Shown: positions 24,011 through 35,802 of the stretch, one piece after another
Layout of the letters: every line of letters begins with the position of its first letter
How positions within the stretch are numbered: position 1 is the first letter of the stretch
Assembly: GCA_038380435.1 (NCBI GenBank)
Contig: JAWZYU010000011.1
Coordinates: 84,916,501-84,980,500, forward strand
Direction of reading: 5' to 3'
DNA: 64,000 nt
DNA from: Ryuthela nishihirai
Lineage: Eukaryota > Arthropoda > Arachnida > Araneae > Heptathelidae
The notes under the pieces: model-generated
Told to the model about the DNA's origin: nothing
What the model saw: only the letters and a program-made list of their open reading frames with translations
The model's database searches: none
Position numbers and translations under genes: made by a program

Positions 24011-27000
24011 CGTTTTATATCTTCTGTTGAGGATGATTGCTGTTCGTCCAAAGGGCTGAACGCAGTCACGTATTCAACCAGTGACCCACAGGTACATATT
24101 AACAGATTAAAATACGTATTTGTCTGATTTCACACTTTGATTATCAGCTTTAACCTTTTCCATTAGTTACACATCAACACACTAAGACGCCAATCAGTAG
24201 GGATAATTTAATGATTCCGCTGTGCGCTATAATGGCTGCACGCGTTCTATATCTTCCGTTGAAGGTGATTGCTGTTCGTCCAAAGGGCTGAACGCAGTCA
24301 CTTATTCAACCAGTGGCCCCCAGGTACATATTAACAGATTAAAATACGTATTTGTCTGATTTCACACTTTGATTATCAGCTTTAATTTTTTGCATTAGGT
24401 ACACATCAACACACTAAGACACCAATTAATAGGGATAATTTAATTATTCCGCTGTGCGCTATAATGGCTGCACGCGTTCTATATCTTCTGTTGAGAGTGA
24501 TTGCTGTTCGTCCAAAGGGCTGAACGCAGTCACTTATTCAACAAGTGACCACCAGATGCATATTAACAGAATAAAATACGTATTTGTCTGATTTCACACT
24601 TTGATTATCAGCTTTAACCTTTTGCATTAGGTACACAAAACACACTAAGACGCCAATAAATAGGGATAATTTAATTTTTCCGCTGTGCGCTATAATGGCT
24701 GCACGCGTAATATATCTTCTGTTGAGGGTGAGTGCTGTTCGTCCAAATGGCTGAACGCAGTATTATTCAACCAGTGACCCCCAGTTGCATATTAACAGAT
24801 TAAAATACGTATTTGTCTGATTTCACACTTTGATTATCAGCTTTAACCTTTTGCATTAGGTACACATCAATACACTAAGACGCCAATTAATAGGAATAAT
24901 TTAATTGTTCCGCTGTGAGCTATAATGGCTGCACGCATTCTGTATCTTCTGTTGAGGGTGGTTGCTGTTCGTCCAAAGGGCAGAACGCAGTCACTTATTC
25001 AACCAGTGACCCCCAGGTACATATTAACAGATTAAAATATGTATTTGTCTCATTTCACACTTTGATTTTCAGCTTTAACCTTTTGCATTAAGTACACATC
25101 AACACACTAGGACGCCAATCAATAGGGATAATTTAATTATTCCGCTGTGCGCTATAATGGCTGCACGCGTTTTATATCTTCTATTGAGGGTGATTGATGT
25201 TCGTCCAAAGGGCTGAAACCAGTCACTTATTCAACCAGTGACCCCGAGGTACATATTAACAGATTAAAATACGTATTTGTCTGATTTCACACTTTGATTA
25301 TCAGCTTTAACCTTTTGCAATAGGTACACATCAACACACTAAGACGCCAATCAATAGGGATAATTTAATTATTCCGCTGTGCGTTATAATGGCTGCACGC
25401 GTTCTATATCTTCTGTTGAGGGTGAATGCTGTTCGTCCAAAGGGCTGAACGCAGTCACGTATTCAACTAGTGACCCCCAGGTATATATTAACAGATTAAA
25501 GTAAGTATTTGTCTGATTTCACAGTTTGATTTCCAGCTTTAACCTTTTGCATTAGGTACACATGAAAACAATAAGACGCCAATTAATAGGGATAATTTAA
25601 TTATTGCGCTGTGCGCTATAATGGCTGCACGCGTTCTATATCTTCTGTTGAGGGTGATTGCTGTTTGTCCAAAGGGCTGAATGCAGTCACGTATGAAACC
25701 AGTGAACCCCAGGTACATATTAACAGCTTGAAATACGTATTTGTGTGATTTCACACTTTGATTATTAGCTTTAACCTTTTCCATTAGGTACAGATCAAAA
25801 CACTAAGACACCAATCAATAGGGATAATTTAATTATTCCGCTGTGCGCTATAATGGCTACACGCGTTTTATATCTTCTGTTGAGGGTGATTGCTGTTCGT
25901 CGAAAGGGCTGAACGCAGTCACGTATTCAACCAGTGACCCCCAGGTACATATTAACAGATTAAAATACGTATTTGTCTGATTCCACATTTTGATTATCAG
26001 CTTTAACATTTTCCATTAGGAACACATCAACACACTAAGACGACAATAAATTGGGATAATTTAATTATTCCGCTGTGAGGTATAATGGCTGCACGCGATT
26101 TATATCTTCTGTTGAGGGTGATTGCTGTTCGTCCAAAGGGCTGAACGCAGTCACTTATTTAACCAATGACTCTCAGGTACATATTAACAGATTAAAATAC
26201 GTATTTGTTTGGTTTCTCACTTTGATTATCAACTTTAAACTTTTCCATTAGGTACACATCAACACACTAGGACGCCAATCAATAGGGATAATTTAATTAT
26301 TCCGCTGTGCGCTATAATGGCTGCACGCGTTCTATATCTTCTGTTGAGGGTGATTGCTGTTCGTTCAAAGGGATGAACGCAGTCACGTGTTCAACCAGTG
26401 ACCCCTAGGTACATATTAACAGATTAAAATACTTATTTGTTTGATTTCACACTTTGATTACCAGCTTTAACCTTTTGCATTAGGTACACATCAACACACT
26501 AAGACGCCAATTAATAGGGATAATTTAATTATTCCACTGTGCGCTATAATGGCTGCACGCGTTTTATATCTTCTGTTGAGGGTGATTGATGTTCGTCCAA
26601 AGGGCTGAACACAGTCACTTATTCAACCAGTGACCCCCAGGTACATATTAACAGATTAAAATACGTATTTGTCTGATTTCACACTTTGATTATCAGCTTT
26701 AACCTTTTGCAATAGGTACACATCAACACACTAAGACGCCAATCAATAGGGATAATTTAATTATTCCGCTGTGCGCTATAATGCCTGCACGCGTTCTATA
26801 ACTTCTGTTGAGGGTGATTTCTGTTCGTCCAAATGTCTGAACGCAGTCACGTATTCAACCAGTGACCCCCAGGTACATATTAACAGATTAAAACACGTAT
26901 TTGTCTCATTTCACACTTTGATTATCAACTTTAACCTTTTCCATTAGTTACACATCAACACACTAAGACGCCAATCAGTAGGGATAATTTAATTATTCCG

Positions 27001-30000
27001 CTGTGCGCTATAATGGCTGCACGCGTTTTATATCTTCTGTTGAGGATGATTGCTGTTCGTCCAAAGGGCTGAACGCAGTCACTTATTCAACCAGTGACCC
27101 CGAGGTACATATTAACAGATTAAAATACGTATTTTTCTGATTTCACACTTTGATTATCAGCTTTAATATTTTGCATTAGGTAGACTTCAACACACTAAGA
27201 CGCCAATCAATAGGGATAATTTAATTATTCCGTTGTGCGCTATAATGGCTGCACGCGTTCTATATCTTCTGTTGAGGGTGATTGCTGTTCGTCCAAAGGG
27301 CTGAACGCAGTCACGTATTCAACCAGTGACCACCAGGTACATATTAACAGATTAAAATAAGAATTTGTCTGTTTTCACACTTTGATTACCAGCTTTAACC
27401 TTTTGCATTAGGTACACATGAACACAATAAGACGCCAATTAATAGGGATAATATAATTATTCCTCTGTGCGCTATAATGGCTGCACGCATTCTATATCTT
27501 CTGTTGAGGGTGATTGCTGTTCGTCCAAAGGGCTGAACGCAGTCACGTATTCAACCAGTGACCACCAGGTACATATTAACAGATTAAAATAAGTATTTGT
27601 CTGATTTCACACTTTGATTATCAGCTTTAACCTTTTCCATTAGTTACACATCAACACACTAAGACGCCAATCAGTAGGGATAATTTAATTATTCCGCTGT
27701 GCGCTATAATGGCTGCACGCGTTCTATATCTTCCGTTGAGGGTGATTGCTGTTCGTCCAAAGGGCTGAACGCAGTCACGTATTCAACCAGTGACCCCCAG
27801 GTACATATTAACAGATTAAAATACGTATTTGTCTGATTTCACACTTTGATTATCAGCTTTAACCTTTTCCATTAGGTACACATCAACACACTAAGACGCC
27901 AATCAGTAGGGATAATTTAATTATTCCGCTGTGCGCTATAATGGCTGCACGCGTTCTATATCTTCCGTTGAGGGTGATTGCTGTTCATCCAAAGGGCTGA
28001 ACGCAGTCACGTATTCAACCAGTGACCCCCAGGTACATATTAACAGATTAAAATACGTATTTGTCTGATTTCACACTTTGATTATCAGCTTTAACCTTTT
28101 GCATTAGGTACACATCAACACACTAAGACGCCAATCAATAGGGATAATTTAATCATTCCACTGTGCACTATAATGGCTGCACTCGTTCTATATCTTCTGT
28201 TGAGGGTGATTGCTGTTCGTCCAAAGGGCTGAACGCAGTCACTTATTCAACCAGTGACCCCCAGGTACATATTAACAGATTAAAATACGTATTTGTCTGA
28301 TTTCACACTTTGATTATCAGCTTTAACCTTTTGCATTAGGTACACATCAACACACTAAGACGCCAATTAATAGGGATAATTTAATTATTCCGCTGTGCGG
28401 TATAGTGGCTGCACGCGTTCTATATCTTCTGTTGAGGGTGATTGCTGTTCGTCCAAAGGGCTGAACGCAGTCACTTATTCAACAAGTGACCCCGAGGTAC
28501 ATATTGACAGATTAAAATACGTATTTGTCTGATTTCATACTTTGATTATCAGCTTTAACCTTTTGCAATAGGTAAACATCAACACACTAAGACGCCAATT
28601 AATAGGGATAATTTAATCATTCCGCTGTGCGCTATAATGCCTGCATGCGTTCTATATCTTCTGTTGAGGGTGATTGCTGTTCGTCCAAAGGGCTGAACGC
28701 AGTCACTTATTCAACCAGTGACCCCCCAGGAACATATTAACAGATTAAAATACGCATTTGTCTGATTTCACACTTTGATTATCAGCTTTAATCTTTTGCA
28801 TTAGGTACGCATGAACACACTAAGACGCCAATCAATAGGGATTATTTAATTATTCCGCTGTGCGCTATAATGGCTGCACGCGTTCTATATCTTCTGTTGA
28901 GGGTGATTGCTGTTCGTCCAAAGGGCTGAACGCAGTCACGTATTCAATCAGTGATCCCCAGGTGCTTATTAACAGATTAAAATACGCATTTGTCTGATTT
29001 CACACTTTGATTATCAGCTTTAACCTTTTGCATTAGGTACACATCAACACACTAAGACGCCAATAAACAGGGATAATTTAATTTTTCCGCTGTGCGCTAT
29101 AATGGCTGCACGCGTTCTATATCTTCTGTTGAGGGTGATTGCTGTTCGTCCAAAGGGCTGAACGCAGTCACGTATTCAATCAGTGATCCCCAGGTGCTTA
29201 TTAACAGATTAAAATACGCATTTGTCTGATTTCACACTTTGATTATCAGCTTTAACCTTTTGCATTAGGTACACATCAACACACTAAGACGCCAATCAAT
29301 AGGGATAATTTAATCATTCCACTTTGCACTATAATGGCTGCACTCGTTCTATATCTTCTGTTGAGGGTGATTGCTGTTCGTCCAAAGGGCTGAACGCAGT
29401 CACTTATTCAACCAGTAACCCCCTGGTACATATTATCAGATTAAAATACGTATTTGTCTGATTTCACACTTTGATTTTCAGCTTTAACCTTTTCCATTAG
29501 GTACACATCAACACACTAAGACGCCAATTAATAGGGATAATTTAATTATTCCGCTGTGCGCTATAATGGCTGCAAGCGTTCTATATCTTCTGTTGAGGGT
29601 GATTGCTGTTCATCCAAAGGGCTGAACGCAGCCACTTATTCAACCAATGTCCCCCAGGTACATATTAAGAGGTTAAAATACGTATTTGTCGGATTTCACA
29701 CTTTGATTATCAGCTTTAACCTTTTCCGTTAGGTACACATCAACACACTAAGACGCCATTCAATAGGGATAATTATATTTTACCGCTGTGCGCTATAATG
29801 GCTTCACACGTTCTATATCTTCTGTTGAGGGTGATTGGTCGTCGTCCAAAGGGCTGAACGCAGACACTTATTCAACCAGTGAACCTCAGGTACATATTAA
29901 CAGAATAAAATACGTATTTGTCTGATATCACACTTTGATTATCAGCTTTAACCTTTTGCATTAGGTACACATCAACACACTAAGACGCCAATTAATAAGG

Positions 30001-30974
30001 ATAATTTAATTATTCCGCTGTGCGCTATAGTGGCTGCACGCTTTCTATATCTTCTGTTGAGGGTGATTGCTGTTCGTCCAAAGGGCTGAACGCAGTCACT
30101 TATTCAACAAGTGACCCCGAGGTACATATTGACAGATTAAAATACGTATTTGTCTGATTTCACACTTTGATTATCAGCTTTAACCTTTTGCAATAGGTAC
30201 ACATCAACACACTAAGACGCCAATCAATAAGGATAATTTAATTATTCCGCTGTGCGCTATAATGGCTGCACTCGTTCTATAGCTTCTGTTGAGGGTGATT
30301 GCTCTTCGTCCAAAGGGCTGAACGCAGTCACTTATTCAACCAGTGACCCTCAGGTACATATTAACAGATAAAAATACGTATTTTTCTGATTTAACACTTT
30401 GAATATCAGCTTTAACCTTTTCCATTAGGTACACATCAACACACTAAGACGCCAATCAATAGCGATAATTCAATAGCTGTGCGCTATAATGGCTGCACGC
30501 GTTCTATATATATTCTGTTGTGGGTGATTGCTGTTCGTCCAAAGGGCTGAACGCAGTCACGTATTCAACCAGTTACCCTCATATACATATTAACAGATTA
30601 AAATACGTATCCTTCTGATTTCATCCTTAGATTAACAGCTTTAAGAATTTCCACTAGGTACACAACAACACACTTAAAAGCCAATGAATAGTGACAACCT
30701 AATTATTCCGGTGTGCGGTATAATGACTGCACGCGTCCTTTGTCTCATTTTGAGGGTGATTGCTGTTCGTCCAAGAGGCTGAACGCAGTCTCTTATTGAA
30801 CCAGTGACCTTCAGTTACACATTAACACATTAAAGTGCGCATTTGTCTGATTCCACCCTTTGATTAATAGCTTTAATGATTCAGGTATGGAAACTAGGCA
30901 TTGACCTTATAATATATCTATATTATAGTTATGCATCAACATTATAAGATACAGATATTAAAAAAATATATATT

Positions 30975-31165
30975 CATTATGAGGCCGTCTCGTGGCTGGC
31001 GTACTTGGTTTCTGATCAAAGTGACCTATGTTCGAGCCCCAAGAAAGGAATGGATTTTTGTGCTGTGTTTCTGCTATGGTCCCTTCATTCTTACAAACGT
31101 CTAGTATTTTGAATTAAAATTTCCTCTGTGGAAAGAGGTGCTTGAGGTTTTTTTATGCATTATGA
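30975..31165 (+). mobile_element. SINE family A, degenerate copy
   Basis: Head-like CGTCTCGTGGCTGGCGTACT and B-box-like TGTTCGAGCCCC, then a diverged body and GGTGCTTGAGG tail. It is just beyond the satellite edge. Confidence 0.65.
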
Positions 31166-31239
31166 TTCATAATTGTTTAAACCACACAATATAATTTGAA
31201 AAATTGCCCATCGAAATGAATGGCATGGCTGCAAGAGAC

Positions 31240-31460
31240 CACGCAACTTTTCTCTATGAGTTGACCTTTTTCATTAGGTAAAAATTATATAAAATCGTAT
31301 AAATTCTCTATGAGTTAACCTTTTTCATTCTCTATGAGTTAACCTTTTTCATTTCTCTATTCTTTAACCTTTTTCATTTCTCTATTCTTTAACCTTTTCC
31401 ATTAGGTACATATCAACACACTTAAACGCCAATTAATAGGGATAATTTATTCATTAAAGT
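31240..31460. repeat. Detached satellite piece with local repeats
   Basis: Four short units built on TCTCTATGAGTTAACC and TTTTTCATT lead into a satellite-like piece, TTAGGTACATATCAACACAC followed by TTAAACGCCAATTAATAGGG. Confidence 0.8.
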
Positions 31461-33020
31461 ATTATTTATAATACAGAATTATATTTTATACAGAATTATA
31501 TTTATAGGCAGAATTTATTCATTAAAGTAAATATTATTGAATTGTTGGCATCGCATTAAAATAATAAGCAAGAGGCTAAACATTATAAAGAGAAGTTTCT
31601 TCAAGTTGTAATTGCATTTGTATTGTTAATTCAATTTCTGTTCTATACAGAAATCATTACTGGAGTTGAATTGGAAAAAATTGAATGTTGTGAATTGAAA
31701 CGAAGATTTACTTTAGGGAATTTATTGTAATTAATTAACCGTTAGGTATTTATTGACCCTGAAGTAGCATGCGAACCTCAAATAAATGTTATTCATGTTT
31801 CAATAAAAGTATGCTGATTATTATATGTAATTAAATAATTATTTTTAATATGTTATTTTTATATTATTGTTGGAAATTAAAATGGATGAGCACAGAGCGT
31901 GGATTCAAGTAAAAATTGGTCGATGAAAATTACATACAATGCAATTTATTACAAAAGTAAGGATAAAATAATTTATAAACAAAGTCAACCGGTTTGAAAC
32001 TCTATATTAATATAAAGATAAGCTTTCAGAAGAATCTATTAAATAATTAAATAACTATGCACGAAACTGCGACTAAGTGTGCTGGTTTTTCAGAACTAAA
32101 TCTTTTCATACGTTGATCACCATGCACAAAACGACAATATTTTTCCATTTTATACACCAGCTTAGCAATATAATTCATACCAATAAAGTAGTCAATCTCC
32201 AGCGCACACACTTAATAAAAACATTTATTCGTTAAACTATCGTGTAGAGACTCTTAATTATGCCTCCTTTTGGATCTCACAACTTCAACAACACTTTTAT
32301 CTTTGTTATATTTCAGATCGTTCTATGTTCTAATTCGTTGGTTAATTATTTCTCACGCACGCACAAGTTCATGACACGCCCATCACAAACTCATTGCAGC
32401 ACGTTCATCTGTCGTAACAATATTATATATAATATGTGTTTGTAATGAATATAAAGGTTATCTCCGATTTAAACATCAAATTATTGATGTGTAAACACGA
32501 AAATAATATATTTCAAAAACAAAACCCATATACAATGGATTCTTTTTACGTCTTTGAAGACACCACCCGTTACAAAGCAATATCACGATGCAAAGTCGTT
32601 TATCGTAGAGTAAATATTCTTTTTACACTAAACGTACTATAACAGCTATGCATTGTCGCTTTTCATTCTTTGATGCAAGTTTTTTAATGGTAATTTCCTT
32701 GTTTGTAGTTTTATCTATAATTATAAACCTCGCTTTCAATTTTATTGATAACGTCTATTACGCTTCCACATCAAATCACTTAACGTACTTCAAAATACTC
32801 AAAGCTGAGGCATACGCGACATAATAGACTTTTCTTCGTTCCCATTGTTATCATAAAACTTTTCTCATTTTTGGTATCCAGGGATTTATGCATAAACTGT
32901 AATAAGCAAAGTATTTCAATAGCCTTTGTTTTCATAACCATAATAATAACTAACATAGTTTAGTAAATTATAAACATATAATTAATTTCAATGTAATTCT
33001 TCCATTTCAATATTCTTTTC
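31461..33020. other. No gene recognised
   Basis: Very AT-rich DNA. ORFs of 60-70 codons at 32,260-32,642 have no recognisable domain. Confidence 0.5.
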
Positions 33021-33026
33021 TGAGCA

Positions 33027-33326
33027 TTGGAGTCTTGTGACTTGGACCTCTATTCCATCGGCAACAATGAATTCGCAATGAAGCTAGAAAATAAAGCAGA
33101 GGTAGCCTTTTCTACATCTTTGAAGAGATCCTTTAGTGTCCTGATGCCAAAGGGACAATTCAACATTTCTGAATCCATCTCTCGACCTAACCCTGCGTAC
33201 ATTTATTTCAACACTCAATTTCATCTGAATCTTCTGTATTTTCCACATTTGAAGCAAGCGGATACCTCAACGAACCGACACCGACAACTTATTAAGTGTA
33301 ATAGTGCTGTACAATACGATATTTGA
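33027..33326 (+). CDS. Possible unidentified 3' exon
   Basis: A 99-codon open stretch, richer in G and C than its flanks, ends in TGA followed at once by AATAAA. It has no ATG at its left edge. A pyrimidine-rich TTCTTTTCTGAG lies just before it and could be a splice acceptor. The translation has a protein-like composition (LYSIGNNEFAMKLENK near its start, PNPAYIYFNTQFHLNLLY in the middle), but I recognise no family. It could be a terminal exon, a pseudogene or a chance opening. Confidence 0.25.
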   Translation: MESCDLDLYSIGNNEFAMKLENKAEVAFSTSLKRSFSVLMPKGQFNISESISRPNPAYIYFNTQFHLNLLYFPHLKQADTSTNRHRQLIKCNSAVQYDI

Positions 33327-33421
33327 AATAAATGTATATTTCATTCATTAAAATGTAGCCTTTTCACTTCCTCAATGTATCTCAGGGTTGGATACATACT
33401 AGGATCTCTTCCGTTGAAGTA

Positions 33422-33634
33422 CAGTCGCACAAAAAAAATCCAAACACTATGGTTGATTACAGAATTCAGAAAAAATATCTGGCAACTATTTTATTTAGAA
33501 ATTAGTGATCTGGCAACCTTCGTGTACAGTACACGAACGTTGTCAGATCACTAATTTCTAAAAAAATCGTTGCTACATATTTTTCCTGAATTCTATAATC
33601 AACCATAGAGTTCGGATATTTTTTTCAGCGACTG
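33422..33634. mobile_element. Palindromic Tc1-type MITE, second copy
   Basis: A 213-bp relative of the element at 7,827, flanked by TA at 33,420-33,421 and 33,635-33,636. Ends are CAGTCGCACAAAAAA and TTTTTTTCAGCGACTG. The centre keeps most of the palindrome around GTGTACAGTACACGAA. Confidence 0.85.
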
Positions 33635-33639
33635 TACAA

Positions 33640-35582
33640 CGCATTCTTGAATTGCAGAACTGTTAGCTGTCTTGAACTCGGGTTTTATGATAGAAGCACA
33701 ATTGTTATAATGCAATATGGGGTGGCAGAGAGGATATCATAGAAGGAATTTGGGGGTGGCACAGACAAGTCTCTGTGTAGCTACAAGGTTAGTAAAAGAG
33801 CGAATTAAAATGTTTAATCAAACAAATGTACAAACGGGGTAAAAAAAAAGTATTATTGAATCTAAATCGCATACTGCTACAGATAAAGACAAAGAATATT
33901 AATTCAACACAGGGTGGAAGAAGGAAAAAAAAACTTCAAAATTGCGGACAAGAGATCAAGTATTTTAGGTATTGGAAGGGCCGAATTCTGTTTAAAAGAG
34001 GTAAATATATTTCGACAGCTTGTATAGTTATTGACCTCTCACTGATAATATTCGAGCTAGTGCACGTTGGAAAACTTCCAAAAGTTACATCACCATGTGA
34101 GAAAACCATGCACTGTTGGGCCGCCTACTTCAGGCCTGCCCATGCGCCCAACCATGAACGAGGAAAAAATATTACCTTAACGTCACCCGGATCTACCCAT
34201 GGCCAGCGGGGGACAGCTGAGCTAAAGGATTTACATTATCGTCTGTTCTTTCGTGCCTTTCTTTGTACTTCGCTTGGTTAACCTTTCTCCTTAATACTAT
34301 TTCAAACTAAAATAGTGTTTAGATTAAACTTTATGAGAAGTAAATAATCGTGTACTTTTTAAAAAGTAGCACTTTTACCTTTAAATACGTCATGATTTTT
34401 TTAATGTACATTTTCACTGATCTTTACGAAAAACAGCATTAAAGCCAGTTTCCGAAATTATTAGTTATTATAGATCCGAATGAAGCATAATGCACAAAGG
34501 ACTAAATGGTAAAATGTTAGTTATTGCTCAGATAATGCATTTAGGAATGCAGTGGCTAAGAAGGTTTAATACTCTTACTGATAATTGCAAAACTTCAAAT
34601 AATAAATTTAATACACAAGCGACCTGCGTCTTTGAATGGCATTATGAAACAGTTCCCTTGGTAATCCCCATGCCTTCCACAAAAATTAATAAGGAGCAAA
34701 GATTAGTGGAAAAGTAATAAATTTGGTACTTCGAATTAAGATGCAACTGAGGTAGAATTTTCATTATTTAAACTTTGAACTTTTTAATACTCAAGTGCAT
34801 CTTTCTCAAACGATTTGTTTCTACACATAATTTGGATTGCAACGTCTTGAAGATATTAAAAATTATGACTAAAATGGAAATTTGGTTGCTTATATATAAA
34901 AGCAGTTTCGGTCATTGCTTACGGATATCAGTTCCATGTATAATGCTTATCTCTTTGATATTCCAAATCGAGTTATGTACTGTCTTGTGGTAGTAAAATA
35001 TTGAACTGAAGGGTTTGGGGAAAACAACTGACATTGTGATCAATCAGGGTCGAGTGTAGGGGGCATGCCTCCCCCTTTAAAATGTAGTAAGTCTGATGGA
35101 AGCAAAATATTATTAAAATCGTGCATATTTCACATGTATTTCAAGAAAGTTTTTCAAATCCTCTAATCAAATGGGGATGGGAAAACTTTATATTGCAATG
35201 GAAATCAATTCTCTTGCTTGGACTCCACCGGCTATTTCTCCAGATCTCATCTTAGACATGAAAGTTTAATTTAATTAATTTTAATGTGATTTTTTAACAG
35301 ACTGAAAATTTTCTCTAAAAAATAGGTCTTACTCATTCTGTTTAATCTTACTACAGCTATGGTCATTAATTTGCAAATTTGCCGCCCCTAAAAAGTGCAA
35401 CCCGTGGAACAACGCCGCCCCAGCTTACAAGCTGCAACCTCTTTGTTATCTTTCATACGCACTTTCAAATAACATAGAGTTTTTCCCAAAACAATGAACT
35501 GTGCCAATAAATAATATTATCATTTTTCAATATTGAGCTTTCAAAGATTTTTTAGTGGAAATGCTTTAGCACCCTCCCCACC
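33640..35582. other. No gene recognised
   Basis: Mostly AT-rich. A moderately GC-rich patch at 34,090-34,260 lies in a 151-codon plus-strand ORF (33,826-34,281) without a recognisable domain. Short ORFs further on look fortuitous. Confidence 0.45.
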
Positions 35583-35800
35583 TATAACAGTCTGCCGAGT
35601 GGTTACAGTGCTTGGCTACTGATCTAAGGGACCTGGGTTCGAGCCCCGGGTAAAGCATGGCTATTTGTGTTGTTTTTCTGCTGAGGTCCTGCCATCCTCT
35701 CAGACTGTCTACTATGTATCTATAAACTGACAGGCTCCTGTCAGATCTCTGTGGCAAGGAGCTGCTTGAGGGGGTATTTATATATTTATTTATTTTTTTT
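35583..35800 (+). mobile_element. SINE family A
   Basis: One of the best preserved copies. Head TGCCGAGTGGTTACAGTGCT and CTACTGATCTAAGGGACC, B box GGGTTCGAGCCCCGG, body CTGAGGTCCTGCCATCCTC, CTGACAGGCTCCTGTCAG, and tail CTGCTTGAGGGGGTATTTAT. Its tail runs directly into a LINE fragment. Confidence 0.9.
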
Positions 35801-35802
35801 TA

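Larger units (their letters stand above)
16090..30470. repeat. Satellite subfamily B block
   Basis: About 62 monomers distinguished by ACACTAAGACGCCAATCAAT, AGGGATAATTTAATTATTCC and CACACTTTGATTATCAGC. Several multi-monomer blocks recur almost without change, showing recent local duplication. Confidence 0.92.
12780..30880. repeat. 232-bp satellite array, about 77 monomers
   Basis: Successive ATGGCTGCACGCG landmarks are spaced 232 bp over most of the array (for example 27,247, 27,479 and 27,711). Each monomer has TGCTGTTCGTCCAAAGGGCT, TTCAACCAGTGAC, AACAGATTAAAATACGTATT, TGTCTGATTTCAC, GCTTTAACCTTTT, TTAGGTACACATCAACACAC and AATAGGGATAATTTAATTAT. Monomers at both edges (12,780-13,260 and 30,470-30,880) are much more diverged, as expected when unequal exchange homogenises the centre. 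Length and organisation suit a centromeric or heterochromatic satellite, but location on the chromosome cannot be seen here. Confidence 0.96.

Noticed and set aside
13022..25784. Short ORFs within satellite monomers
   Set aside because: They occur in isolated monomers and are broken in neighbours, so the array is noncoding.
12780..30880. CRISPR array
   Set aside because: Whole 232-bp monomers repeat end to end, with no short repeat separated by unique spacers, and the context is eukaryotic.
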